Assembly (NCBI GenBank): GCA_947453775.1
Contig: CANGHM010000002.1
Coordinates: 1-11,373, forward strand
Direction: 5' to 3'
DNA: 11,373 nt
Source of the DNA: Rickettsiales bacterium
GTDB lineage: Bacteria; Pseudomonadota; Alphaproteobacteria; Rickettsiales; Rickettsiaceae
Below are positions 1 to 5,294 of this stretch, in pieces (the first letter of the stretch is position 1; each line of letters begins with the position of its first letter). The translations under genes were made by a program, and so were the position numbers. Below the pieces are notes generated by a model. It searched no databases and was not told the DNA's origin. It worked only from the letters and a program-made list of their open reading frames with translations.

Positions 1-2
1 AG

Positions 3-120
3 GTTCGGAGCAATTATAAAATTAATATTTTTAGAGATATTTTAAATAGTAAAGGGGTTTGGCAAATTGCAACCTCATTATCTTTTCAATCTTATAACGG
101 TCCTGCTATATCTCCTTGAA
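3..120 (+). CDS. possible 3' end of an unknown protein, convergent with mlaF (partial)
   Basis: One plus-strand frame stays open from the window edge for 38 codons and stops with TGA at 118-120, overlapping the last 29 bases of mlaF on the other strand. The other two plus frames stop within the first 45 bases. The reading has a protein-like mix of residues (it contains RDILNSKGVWQIATSLSFQ, then a Tyr-Asn-Gly-Pro tail), but I do not recognise a family. It would be a tail-to-tail neighbour of mlaF, and the only plus-strand gene in the window apart from a doubtful micro-ORF. An open run this short can occur by chance, so this is a weak call. Confidence 0.3.
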
Positions 121-835
121 TAAATTGTTTTAAACAAGGATTGTCGGATTTATCCATTTCTTCTTTTTTGCCCTGCCACACGATCTTACCATCATTTAAC
201 ATTATTATATCTGTAGCAATTTGTCTTACGCTGTTCATATCGTGAGTAATTGTGATAGTTGTAGCATTAAGATTTTTTCTTACCTTATTGATTAAATCAT
301 TAATAATATTACTCATTATAGGATCCAGGCCAGTTGTTGGCTCATCAAACATAATAAATTTAGGATTAGAGCAAATAGCTCTTGCTAGTGCCACTCTTTT
401 CATCATGCCACCTGAAAGTTCAAAAGGATAAGCTTTGAGCAAATCATCTTTTAATCCAACATCATGAAGTTTGCTAGCTGCAAGATCTGATATTTGCGTT
501 TTACTTATTTTATCTTTAATGCCAAAAGTGATATTTTCTTCTATATTTAGTGAGTCAAATAACGCCCCTCCTTGAAACAAAAACCCACAATCGTTTAAAA
601 CTTGTTGTTTTTGAGCATTTGTAGCAGTCATAAAATTTACACCATCTATAATGCTCTCTCCTTGATTAGCTTTCATTATGCCTATCAAAGTTTTTATCAA
701 TACAGATTTGCCAGTACCTGATTTTCCTATTACAACCAAAGAGGATCCTGCAGATACTTTAAAACTTAAACCTGTTAGTATTTTTTTGCTTCCAAAGCTT
801 TTATGTAAATTATTTACTTCAATTTGTTGATTCAT
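92..835 (-). CDS. mlaF: MlaF-type ABC transporter ATP-binding protein (phospholipid transport)
   Basis: This 247-residue protein is a stand-alone ABC ATPase of the Mla (MCE-type) system. In characterised bacteria that system uses ATP to move phospholipids between inner and outer membrane, working with the permease MlaE and the MCE protein MlaD. Visible motifs are Walker A GKSGTGKS (37-44), a Q-loop in FLFQGGALFDSL (about 85-96) that is very typical of MlaF, the signature LSGGMMKR (140-147), Walker B FIMFDEP (160-166) followed by TTGLDP, and the switch His198 in THD. The tail FIQGDIAGPL resembles the conserved MlaF C-terminal FI-x-G-x-x-x-GP motif. Length is normal. The ATG at 833-835 lies inside the end of the upstream BON lipoprotein gene (17-nt overlap), suggesting translational coupling. 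Neither mlaE nor mlaD is in view, so the transporter must be encoded partly elsewhere. Family assignment is firm; the substrate is inferred from the family. Confidence 0.93.
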   Translation of the reverse strand: MNQQIEVNNLHKSFGSKKILTGLSFKVSAGSSLVVIGKSGTGKSVLIKTLIGIMKANQGESIIDGVNFMTATNAQKQQVLNDCGFLFQGGALFDSLNIEENITFGIKDKISKTQISDLAASKLHDVGLKDDLLKAYPFELSGGMMKRVALARAICSNPKFIMFDEPTTGLDPIMSNIINDLINKVRKNLNATTITITHDMNSVRQIATDIIMLNDGKIVWQGKKEEMDKSDNPCLKQFIQGDIAGPL

Positions 836-1430
836 TTATCGACCGATCTTTTATTTTTACTCTGCTTATTACTTTTTCCACTCCCTTAATTCTAGCAGCA
901 ATTTGGGTTACTTTATCAAGCTCTTCTTCAGACATCGCTAAGCCAAAAATATATACAACGTTATTTTTTGTCACGATGGTATAGTTAATAAACTTAACAT
1001 TTCTATCTGTAAATATTTGCGAGAATATTCTTGTTGTTGTCCAAGCATCTTGAGTATATTGTGTAAGATTGAATTTACTATCTTCTTTATCTATTTCAAG
1101 CTCATTTACTACTTCTTTTACACCACTTTGGTTCCAAGCTATGTTTATTGATGTTAACATATCTTCTTCATTTTCTACCACTCCTGTGTATAACACTCTT
1201 CCTTGAAATACCTCAACATTAATTTTAGAGTATAGGTTTTTAAATCCTAGTAGAACAAACTCTTTTTTTATCTTTATAGCTATTGCTGTATCATCAACTG
1301 ATTGCCCTACTGTTTTATCCTTGATAGCAGTTGATCCAAACATTATTAGACCAATTCCTGTAAATATTACACATGATTGTAACAATAGCAAAGAGGCTAG
1401 TAATATTATGTTCTTTAAAAGTATTTTCAT
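819..1430 (-). CDS. double-BON-domain lipoprotein (DolP/OsmY-like)
   Basis: This 203-residue protein begins with a lipoprotein signal: positive residues (K2, K6), a hydrophobic stretch of about 12 residues, and a lipobox-like LLQSC with the lipidated Cys at 20. Residues 21-33 are also hydrophobic and glycine-rich. Two BON domains follow, roughly 46-114 and 125-194. Each has the alpha-beta-beta-type pattern with a conserved glycine (NVEVFQGRVLYTG; NNVVYIFGLA) and ends in a GVxxVxxxxxI segment. BON domains bind phospholipid membranes. The two-domain lipoprotein layout matches E. coli DolP (YraP), an outer-membrane-associated lipoprotein that supports envelope integrity. The gene overlaps the upstream gene by 4 nt (ATGA, 1427-1430) and mlaF by 17 nt, placing it in one envelope operon. 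The lipobox has Leu-Gln-Ser before Cys, slightly off the ideal. The DolP-like role is inferred from architecture and from the mlaF neighbour. Confidence 0.82.
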   Translation of the reverse strand: MKILLKNIILLASLLLLQSCVIFTGIGLIMFGSTAIKDKTVGQSVDDTAIAIKIKKEFVLLGFKNLYSKINVEVFQGRVLYTGVVENEEDMLTSINIAWNQSGVKEVVNELEIDKEDSKFNLTQYTQDAWTTTRIFSQIFTDRNVKFINYTIVTKNNVVYIFGLAMSEEELDKVTQIAARIKGVEKVISRVKIKDRSINESTN

Positions 1431-1870
1431 TTTGAGATATTTTGCACTGTTTTTTTTGTTAAATCCAAATTACTTACTTTGTCTTTACTTATATATCCAA
1501 TAACATGATTATACCTCATTCCAGCTTGAAAAAGTAAGACCCCTAATTCTTTTAATATTACTTTATCTTTATCACTAAATTTGGCTAATACTAGTTCTTT
1601 AATTTCTTGTAAAAATTGCCATGAAGTTTCAAGATTAGCTTTTATAACATTGTTGATCTTAGTCAGCTTTGCTTGTTCGTATATATTTTGCCCAGAGGTG
1701 TCATTGCGGTTGATATAGCTATTGCTTTTTAATTCATTAAAATTTACTTTAGAACCAAATAAGTGTCTATATAGCAAGATACTCACAATAACAAAAAATA
1801 ATAAAAATATTAATGGTTGAATATATTGTAGCATAAGAATATAGTTTTTTCTGCTGATATTATTTAACAT
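1427..1870 (-). CDS. hypothetical protein with one N-terminal membrane segment
   Basis: I do not recognise this 147-residue protein. It has a short basic N-terminus (R7, K8), one strongly hydrophobic segment around residues 16-34, then a soluble part rich in Lys, Asn, Leu and Ile. That part includes a probable helical stretch at about 65-115 (ANLETSWQFLQEIKELVLAK and beyond). There is no cysteine lipobox, so it is probably anchored in the inner membrane with the C-terminal domain on one side. An alternative start is Met13, just before the membrane segment. No Shine-Dalgarno sequence precedes the chosen ATG. It is the first gene of the three-gene set with the BON lipoprotein and mlaF, and its stop overlaps the next start (ATGA). 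That context suggests an envelope role, but no function can be assigned from sequence. The 85-nt gap upstream (1871-1955) would have to carry the promoter if the set is transcribed separately from tadA. Confidence 0.75.
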   Translation of the reverse strand: MLNNISRKNYILMLQYIQPLIFLLFFVIVSILLYRHLFGSKVNFNELKSNSYINRNDTSGQNIYEQAKLTKINNVIKANLETSWQFLQEIKELVLAKFSDKDKVILKELGVLLFQAGMRYNHVIGYISKDKVSNLDLTKKTVQNISK

Positions 1871-1955
1871 TTGTTATATATTAACATAGTATTTTTGAAA
1901 GGCTAAAAATGTTAGTCTCTTAAACCAAAGATTTATATTTTGTATAGTCAGCAAA

Positions 1956-2390
1956 TTACACATTTTTAGTTCGTAAATTTTGGAAAAAGTCTGTAAGTAA
2001 TTTTTTAGCTTCCTCTTGCATTATTCCTTCAAAGATTTCTTGGTTTTCATTTTCTACTATACCTTTGGTTTCTTTAGTAGCAAAAAATACTTTATTTAAT
2101 CTTACCATTGCAATAGCTTTTCTGCACATTAAGCAAGGCTCAAGGGTTATGTATATGTTGTATTCTTCTAGATATTTTTTCCCTAATTTTCTACATGCCT
2201 CGTTAATAGCTATCATTTCAGCATGCATTGTTGGATTATTTAAACTTTCAACTTGGTTATGAGCTTTGCTTAAGAAGCCTTTATTGTTGGCAATTACGCA
2301 TCCAACAGGCACCTCTCCTTTATGATATGCTATTTTTGCTTCATCTAATGCTAGTTGCATATATTGATAATGCTGAGGATTAAATTTCAT
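1956..2390 (-). CDS. tadA: tRNA-specific adenosine deaminase TadA
   Basis: This 144-residue cytidine-deaminase-fold enzyme converts adenosine 34 to inosine in the anticodon of tRNA-Arg(ACG). The zinc site is complete: His56-Ala-Glu58 in PTMHAEMIAINEA supplies the His ligand and the catalytic Glu proton shuttle, and Cys86-x-x-Cys89 in TLEPCLMCRKAIAM supplies the other two ligands. The N-terminal part (MQLALDEAKIAYHKGEVPVGCVI) is the usual TadA opening and has the conserved EVPVG. The C-terminal helix ends LLTDFFQNLR, as in TadA. The stretch between PCxxC and that helix is somewhat shorter and more Glu/Asn-rich than in well-known TadA proteins. The start is 3 nt after the hemJ stop, so it is probably the last gene of the hemE-hemH-hemJ transcript. 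A guanine or generic nucleoside deaminase is the main alternative, but the PVG, HAE and FF features favour TadA. Confidence 0.88.
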   Translation of the reverse strand: MKFNPQHYQYMQLALDEAKIAYHKGEVPVGCVIANNKGFLSKAHNQVESLNNPTMHAEMIAINEACRKLGKKYLEEYNIYITLEPCLMCRKAIAMVRLNKVFFATKETKGIVENENQEIFEGIMQEEAKKLLTDFFQNLRTKNV

Positions 2391-2393
2391 TTT

Positions 2394-2828
2394 TTATTGA
2401 AAAGGTTTTATCACAACCATAATAACGCATATTACCATTAGTGCCGTAATGCTTTCATTAATTATTTTATAAAAAGTTGGGCTATTAGTATTGGTATTAT
2501 TGAGGAATTTTTTATGCCATTTTATCATTAAACCATGCAGTAATAATAGCAAAAATACACAGCTCATTTTTATGCAAAAAGCTATTCCTAAATTATGCCA
2601 GCCATATATATGGGCAAGTATTAGACCAAAAAAGATCGTTACTATCATTGCTGGATTTATAATAAACTTTATTAGTCTATGCTGCATTATTTTGAATGTG
2701 TCTTGGGTTTCTTTGTTTGTATTTTGAGCATGATATACAAATAACCTTGGCAGATAAAGCATTCCTGCCATCCAAGATATTAATGCAATTATGTGTATTG
2801 CTTTGAACCAATTATAGTAGTTTGCCAT
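2394..2828 (-). CDS. hemJ: protoporphyrinogen IX oxidase HemJ
   Basis: This integral membrane enzyme oxidises protoporphyrinogen IX to protoporphyrin IX, replacing HemG/HemY in most alphaproteobacteria. I chose the ATG at 2826-2828, giving 144 residues. The longer frame to 2897 adds 23 non-hydrophobic residues and would overlap hemH by 53 nt, whereas HemJ proteins normally start just before the motif seen here, NYYNWFKAIHIIALISWMAG. Conserved His12, Trp19, Arg28 and His33 in LPRLFVYH are present. About four membrane segments are visible (roughly 8-26, 54-74, 80-100, 122-142), and the protein ends VVIKPFQ as in the family. One oddity is the motif before the last helix: many HemJ proteins have an R-x-x-NE-x-P pattern, and here it reads YKIINESI, without the Arg and Pro. 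The gene sits 16 nt after hemH and 3 nt before tadA. Assignment is firm from sequence and from hemE-hemH context. Confidence 0.9.
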   Translation of the reverse strand: MANYYNWFKAIHIIALISWMAGMLYLPRLFVYHAQNTNKETQDTFKIMQHRLIKFIINPAMIVTIFFGLILAHIYGWHNLGIAFCIKMSCVFLLLLLHGLMIKWHKKFLNNTNTNSPTFYKIINESITALMVICVIMVVIKPFQ

Positions 2829-2844
2829 AGTTGGGTATATTTTT

Positions 2845-3855
2845 TTATTTACAGATACAATATTTGAACTTATCTTCGCACAATCTTCTACCCTCAAATG
2901 AGGTGATGTTTTTTGGTCTTTCTAAGCTTATTTTTACTAAGTTTTTAAGGCATGTTATAAAATTTTTGTTTGTTCCTACGGTTGGCACTCTTATGTAGTT
3001 GGCCTCTTTAGCTATCTGTTTATAGTCAATATCTAGCTCTACTAATGTTTCTGAATGCTCTGAAACAAAACTAATAGGTACAACTACTATTTCCTGTTTT
3101 TCTTGGTTTAATTTATTTATAATATGCTTTGTATTTGGAGTCAGCCATTTAACAGGGCCTATTTTGCTTTGGTATGTAATAATATGCTTAATATTAGAAA
3201 AGCTGGTCATTACTAATTTTACTGTTTTTTCTATCTGTGACTGGTAAGGGTCACCTTGCTCTATTATGCGCACTGGCAGACTATGGGCCGAGAAAACTAT
3301 AGTTGTATTGCTGATATTTTCTACTCTCTCTAGGGCTTGTTTTATTAGCTCTGTTTGGGCATTGATAAAATTTGGGCAAGAGTAGAAGCACCCTATTGTT
3401 TTTATTTCAATATCTTTGAATGTATTTTTTATTTCCTCCACAGCTGAATATGTTGTTGTGTAAGAAAATTGAGGATACATTGGAATACAAACTATTTTTT
3501 TTGGATTATATAGCTTTATTTCTTTTTCTAGATCTTTTATATCGGGTTTTGCATGTCTCATGCATATGTATACTTTAAAATTATCTTTTTCTGTTAGTAA
3601 TAGATCTTCTAATGCTTTTGCTTGCTTTGTTGTTTCTTCTAAAATTGGAGATTTACCTCCTATCAGTGAGTATATTTTTTGTGATTTTTTTTTTCTTAAT
3701 TTAGAGATTAGTTTAGCTAATAACCATCTGATTGGTTTTGGTAAATTTATGATGGTTTTATCGTAAAATAAGCTAAATAAAAAATCCTCTACCTGATCAA
3801 GATTTTGCGGTCCACCTAAATTTAGTAGTACTACTGCTATTTTTTCTGATTCCAT
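2845..3855 (-). CDS. hemH: ferrochelatase HemH, probably [2Fe-2S]-containing
   Basis: This 336-residue enzyme inserts ferrous iron into protoporphyrin IX, the last step of protohaem synthesis. Motifs are LLNLGGP (10-16), YSLIGGKSPI (62-71), YPQFSYTTTYSAV (127-139), the catalytic His191 in FSAHSLP, and Glu269 in SFVSEHSETLVELD. The C-terminus carries Cys326, Cys333 and Cys335 (C-x6-C-x-C), with further cysteines at 156 and 160. As I recall the work on Caulobacter and Mycobacterium ferrochelatases, a [2Fe-2S] cluster there is held by one internal cysteine and a C-terminal triplet with this same spacing, so a cluster is likely here. There is no C-terminal membrane anchor. The ATG lies inside the end of hemE (19-nt overlap) with no visible Shine-Dalgarno, suggesting coupled translation. 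hemJ follows after 16 nt, so substrate-producing and substrate-consuming enzymes are co-encoded. Confidence 0.94.
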   Translation of the reverse strand: MESEKIAVVLLNLGGPQNLDQVEDFLFSLFYDKTIINLPKPIRWLLAKLISKLRKKKSQKIYSLIGGKSPILEETTKQAKALEDLLLTEKDNFKVYICMRHAKPDIKDLEKEIKLYNPKKIVCIPMYPQFSYTTTYSAVEEIKNTFKDIEIKTIGCFYSCPNFINAQTELIKQALERVENISNTTIVFSAHSLPVRIIEQGDPYQSQIEKTVKLVMTSFSNIKHIITYQSKIGPVKWLTPNTKHIINKLNQEKQEIVVVPISFVSEHSETLVELDIDYKQIAKEANYIRVPTVGTNKNFITCLKNLVKISLERPKNITSFEGRRLCEDKFKYCICK

Positions 3856-4838
3856 GCTTTAACTAAATCTACTAAAAATTGGACATTCTCTGGCTTAGTT
3901 TGAGGTAAAACACCATGTCCTAAATTAAATATCAGCCTATTGTTATCTAAATGATTTAGTATATTTTCAGCTTTTTCTTTTATTTTTTCTTTATTGCTAA
4001 GTAACACTAGAGGATCTAGATTACCTTGTACTATCTTGGATTTTTGCCATTCTTTCATTTTGTCTAAAGATATATATTGGTCACAGCCTATTATATCTAT
4101 TTGTGTCTCTGCTATAAGTTTATCATAAAAATATCCTCCATTTCTTGGAAATCCTATAATTTTTACCTCAGGATAGATTTTTTTTATTTCATGACAGATT
4201 TTTTGTGTTGGTTCTAGAATTAATTTTTCTCTGTATTGTTCGGGCACGATACCAGTGTGTGATTCAAAAATTTGCACTATGCTAGCTCCTGCCTCTATTT
4301 GGGCTTTAAGAGAGTAGATGTTTTGTATTGTTATTATTTCTATTAGTTTTTCTACTAGACTATAGTCGGTATAAATTTTTTCTATGGCGTTTGTAAACTG
4401 AGTTTTTCCGATCCCTTCTAAGATATATGCACACACTGTCCAGCTTCCTCCTATGAACCCTATTAGGTGTTTGTCTGGAATAGCTTTTTTTACGATTTTA
4501 ATTGTTTGCGCTACTTGTTTAAATTGCAGGCAATCTTCTTGCGGTGTTATTTTTTCTAGCTCTGATATATCTGATATTTTTTCTAGCACCGGACCTATTT
4601 TTTCCTGAAAATCTACTTTTATTCCAAGACTATCTGCTGTTACTAATATATCTGAAAACACTATAGCTGCATCCATGTTGAATCTTTCAATTGGTTGGAG
4701 TGTTACCTGAGCTGCTTTTTGTGGATCGTAGCATAAATCTAGGAAAGACTTGATGTTTTTTCTAACTTCTAAGTATTCTGGTAAATATCTACCAGCTTGA
4801 CGCATGAGCCATATTTTTGGTAGTTCTTTGCTTTGCAT
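3837..4838 (-). CDS. hemE: uroporphyrinogen decarboxylase HemE
   Basis: This 333-residue cytosolic enzyme removes four carboxyl groups from uroporphyrinogen III to give coproporphyrinogen III. The N-terminal signature LMRQAGRYLPEY (11-22) is intact, with the substrate-binding arginines R13 and R17. Asp63 in IVFSDILV is the central catalytic aspartate. Tyr138 in WTVCAYILEG, Ser193 in FESHTG, and His308 in NLGHGVLPQTKPENV complete the active-site set. Length is near the family norm of about 340-355; the N-terminus is slightly short, and no better in-frame ATG is visible upstream. The gene heads the haem block and overlaps hemH by 19 nt. Only an A-rich stretch (AAGAAAAAAAGAAA) lies before the start, not a clear Shine-Dalgarno. 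Its 5' side faces a 456-bp spacer rich in DnaA boxes; hemE is a known flank of oriC in several alphaproteobacteria. Confidence 0.96.
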   Translation of the reverse strand: MQSKELPKIWLMRQAGRYLPEYLEVRKNIKSFLDLCYDPQKAAQVTLQPIERFNMDAAIVFSDILVTADSLGIKVDFQEKIGPVLEKISDISELEKITPQEDCLQFKQVAQTIKIVKKAIPDKHLIGFIGGSWTVCAYILEGIGKTQFTNAIEKIYTDYSLVEKLIEIITIQNIYSLKAQIEAGASIVQIFESHTGIVPEQYREKLILEPTQKICHEIKKIYPEVKIIGFPRNGGYFYDKLIAETQIDIIGCDQYISLDKMKEWQKSKIVQGNLDPLVLLSNKEKIKEKAENILNHLDNNRLIFNLGHGVLPQTKPENVQFLVDLVKAWNQKK

Positions 4839-4873
4839 TAAATCTAATTTCTTTTTTTCTTTTCTTTGTTTTA

Positions 4874-4902
4874 GTATTAGGGGCCACTTTTATGTGAGTA
4901 AA
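4874..4902 (-). promoter_or_regulatory. weak candidate promoter for hemE
   Basis: Reading the minus strand, TTTACT (4897-4902) and TAATAC (4874-4879) are separated by 17 bases and lie 36 nt or more upstream of the hemE ATG. They match the sigma-70 boxes in 4 of 6 and 3 of 6 positions, so this is weak. The upstream element overlaps a near-consensus DnaA box (4893-4901). If both are real, DnaA binding could affect hemE transcription. Confidence 0.2.
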
Positions 4903-4904
4903 AT

Positions 4905-4913
4905 TTTTACACA
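4905..4913 (+). promoter_or_regulatory. DnaA box, TTTTACACA
   Basis: Exact match to the degenerate DnaA-box consensus TTWTNCACA. It is the leftmost exact box of the cluster and is followed 5 bases later by the one-mismatch box TTGTCCACA. Confidence 0.55.
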
Positions 4914-4918
4914 CCGAT

Positions 4919-4927
4919 TTGTCCACA
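4919..4927 (+). promoter_or_regulatory. near-consensus DnaA box, TTGTCCACA
   Basis: Differs from the strong box TTATCCACA only at position 3. It has the same orientation as the box at 4905-4913, with 14-bp start-to-start spacing. Confidence 0.5.
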
Positions 4928-5013
4928 TCCAATGACTCATTTTATAATATATCCTGTCAAATTAGTAGGTGTTTTTTTGATTTTATCAACATAATTTCAA
5001 AGCATGTTTGTTT

Positions 5014-5022
5014 TGTGAATAG
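5014..5022 (-). promoter_or_regulatory. near-consensus DnaA box, CTATTCACA
   Basis: Read on the minus strand, this differs from TTATTCACA only in its first base. It faces opposite to the boxes on either side. Confidence 0.45.
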
Positions 5023-5036
5023 CAGTGTTTATAACT

Positions 5037-5045
5037 TGTGAACAA
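5037..5045 (-). promoter_or_regulatory. near-consensus DnaA box, TTGTTCACA
   Basis: Read on the minus strand, this has one mismatch (position 3) to TTATTCACA. It is 23 bp from the minus-strand box at 5014-5022, close to two helical turns. Confidence 0.45.
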
Positions 5046-5081
5046 TTATGTCGTAAGGTTTTTTCTCTACTTTTCTACACA

Positions 5082-5090
5082 TTATGCACA
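5082..5090 (+). promoter_or_regulatory. DnaA box, TTATGCACA
   Basis: Exact TTWTNCACA match. It directly follows TTCTACACA (5073-5081, one mismatch) and is 12 bp start-to-start from the next exact box, forming the densest part of the cluster. Confidence 0.6.
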
Positions 5091-5093
5091 GAG

Positions 5094-5102
5094 TTATTCA
5101 CA
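5094..5102 (+). promoter_or_regulatory. DnaA box, TTATTCACA
   Basis: Exact match, one base from the E. coli high-affinity box TTATCCACA. It is the last of three boxes in tandem (5073, 5082, 5094) and is followed by a T-rich stretch. Confidence 0.62.
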
Positions 5103-5181
5103 TTTTTTGCTCAAATTTTTATCGTATATGTAGTGGGTAATAGGGGTGTAAATATACTATATATTGTGTCAATAGCGATTG

Positions 5182-5256
5182 ATGGCTGGTGCTCCTAATA
5201 AAAAGATATACACAAAAAAACCATTAGATTTATTTAGTGTTTATGGTTCTATCTGA
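5182..5256 (+). CDS. possible 24-residue micro-ORF or gene remnant in the origin-like spacer
   Basis: An ATG at 5182 opens 24 codons ending in TGA at 5254-5256. The reading starts MAGAPNKKIYTKKPLDLF and ends in a short Tyr-Gly-containing tail. It looks like the N-terminus of a normal cytosolic protein, with GCT/GGT/CCT codons that stand out in this AT-rich spacer. A TATACT hexamer lies at 5154-5159, but there is no Shine-Dalgarno and no clear -35 box. It could be a leader peptide, the broken start of a lost origin-flanking gene, or chance. I do not recognise it. Confidence 0.25.
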   Translation: MAGAPNKKIYTKKPLDLFSVYGSI

Positions 5257-5274
5257 GTTTTAAAATATTAAAAC
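5257..5274. repeat. perfect AT-rich inverted repeat downstream of murJ
   Basis: GTTTTAA and TTAAAAC are perfect reverse complements around a 4-base loop, 21 nt past the murJ stop. The stem is nearly all A-T and has no T-run after it on the murJ strand, so it is a poor intrinsic terminator. It may instead belong to the easily melted part of the origin-like spacer. Confidence 0.3.
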
Positions 5275-5294
5275 ACCTGTAATGTATTAAAGTT

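Larger units (their letters stand above)
4839..5294. other. candidate chromosomal replication origin (oriC)
   Basis: This 456-bp spacer, by far the longest in the window, lies between the starts of the hemE block and the end of murJ and contains no convincing gene. It carries three exact TTWTNCACA DnaA boxes (4905-4913, 5082-5090, 5094-5102). One-mismatch boxes are at 4893-4901 (minus), 4919-4927, 5014-5022 (minus), 5037-5045 (minus), 5073-5081 and 5206-5214. Weaker ones, losing the central C, are at 4983-4991 and 5026-5034 (minus). Nearly all fall within about 210 bp. AT-rich stretches that could unwind lie at 4940-4965 and 5195-5300. Origins next to hemE are established for Caulobacter, Rickettsia and Wolbachia. 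I found no TTAA-N7-TTAA CtrA site and no clean IHF site. The box density and the hemE context are seen directly; origin function is inferred. Confidence 0.68.

Noticed and set aside
1901..1917. Hairpin between tadA and the 147-residue gene
   Set aside because: The stem is only about six pairs with a wobble or mismatch and has no T-tract, too weak to call a terminator.
2829..2897. Longer hemJ start giving 167 residues
   Set aside because: The extra 23 residues are not family-like and would overlap hemH by 53 nt; HemJ proteins start right before the NYYNWFKAIH segment.
4984..4996. IHF-like site TATCAACATAATT
   Set aside because: The TATCAA half fits, but the TTR half has two mismatches.
5257..5274. 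murJ intrinsic terminator
   Set aside because: The hairpin is AT-only apart from one pair and has no T-run after it on the murJ strand.
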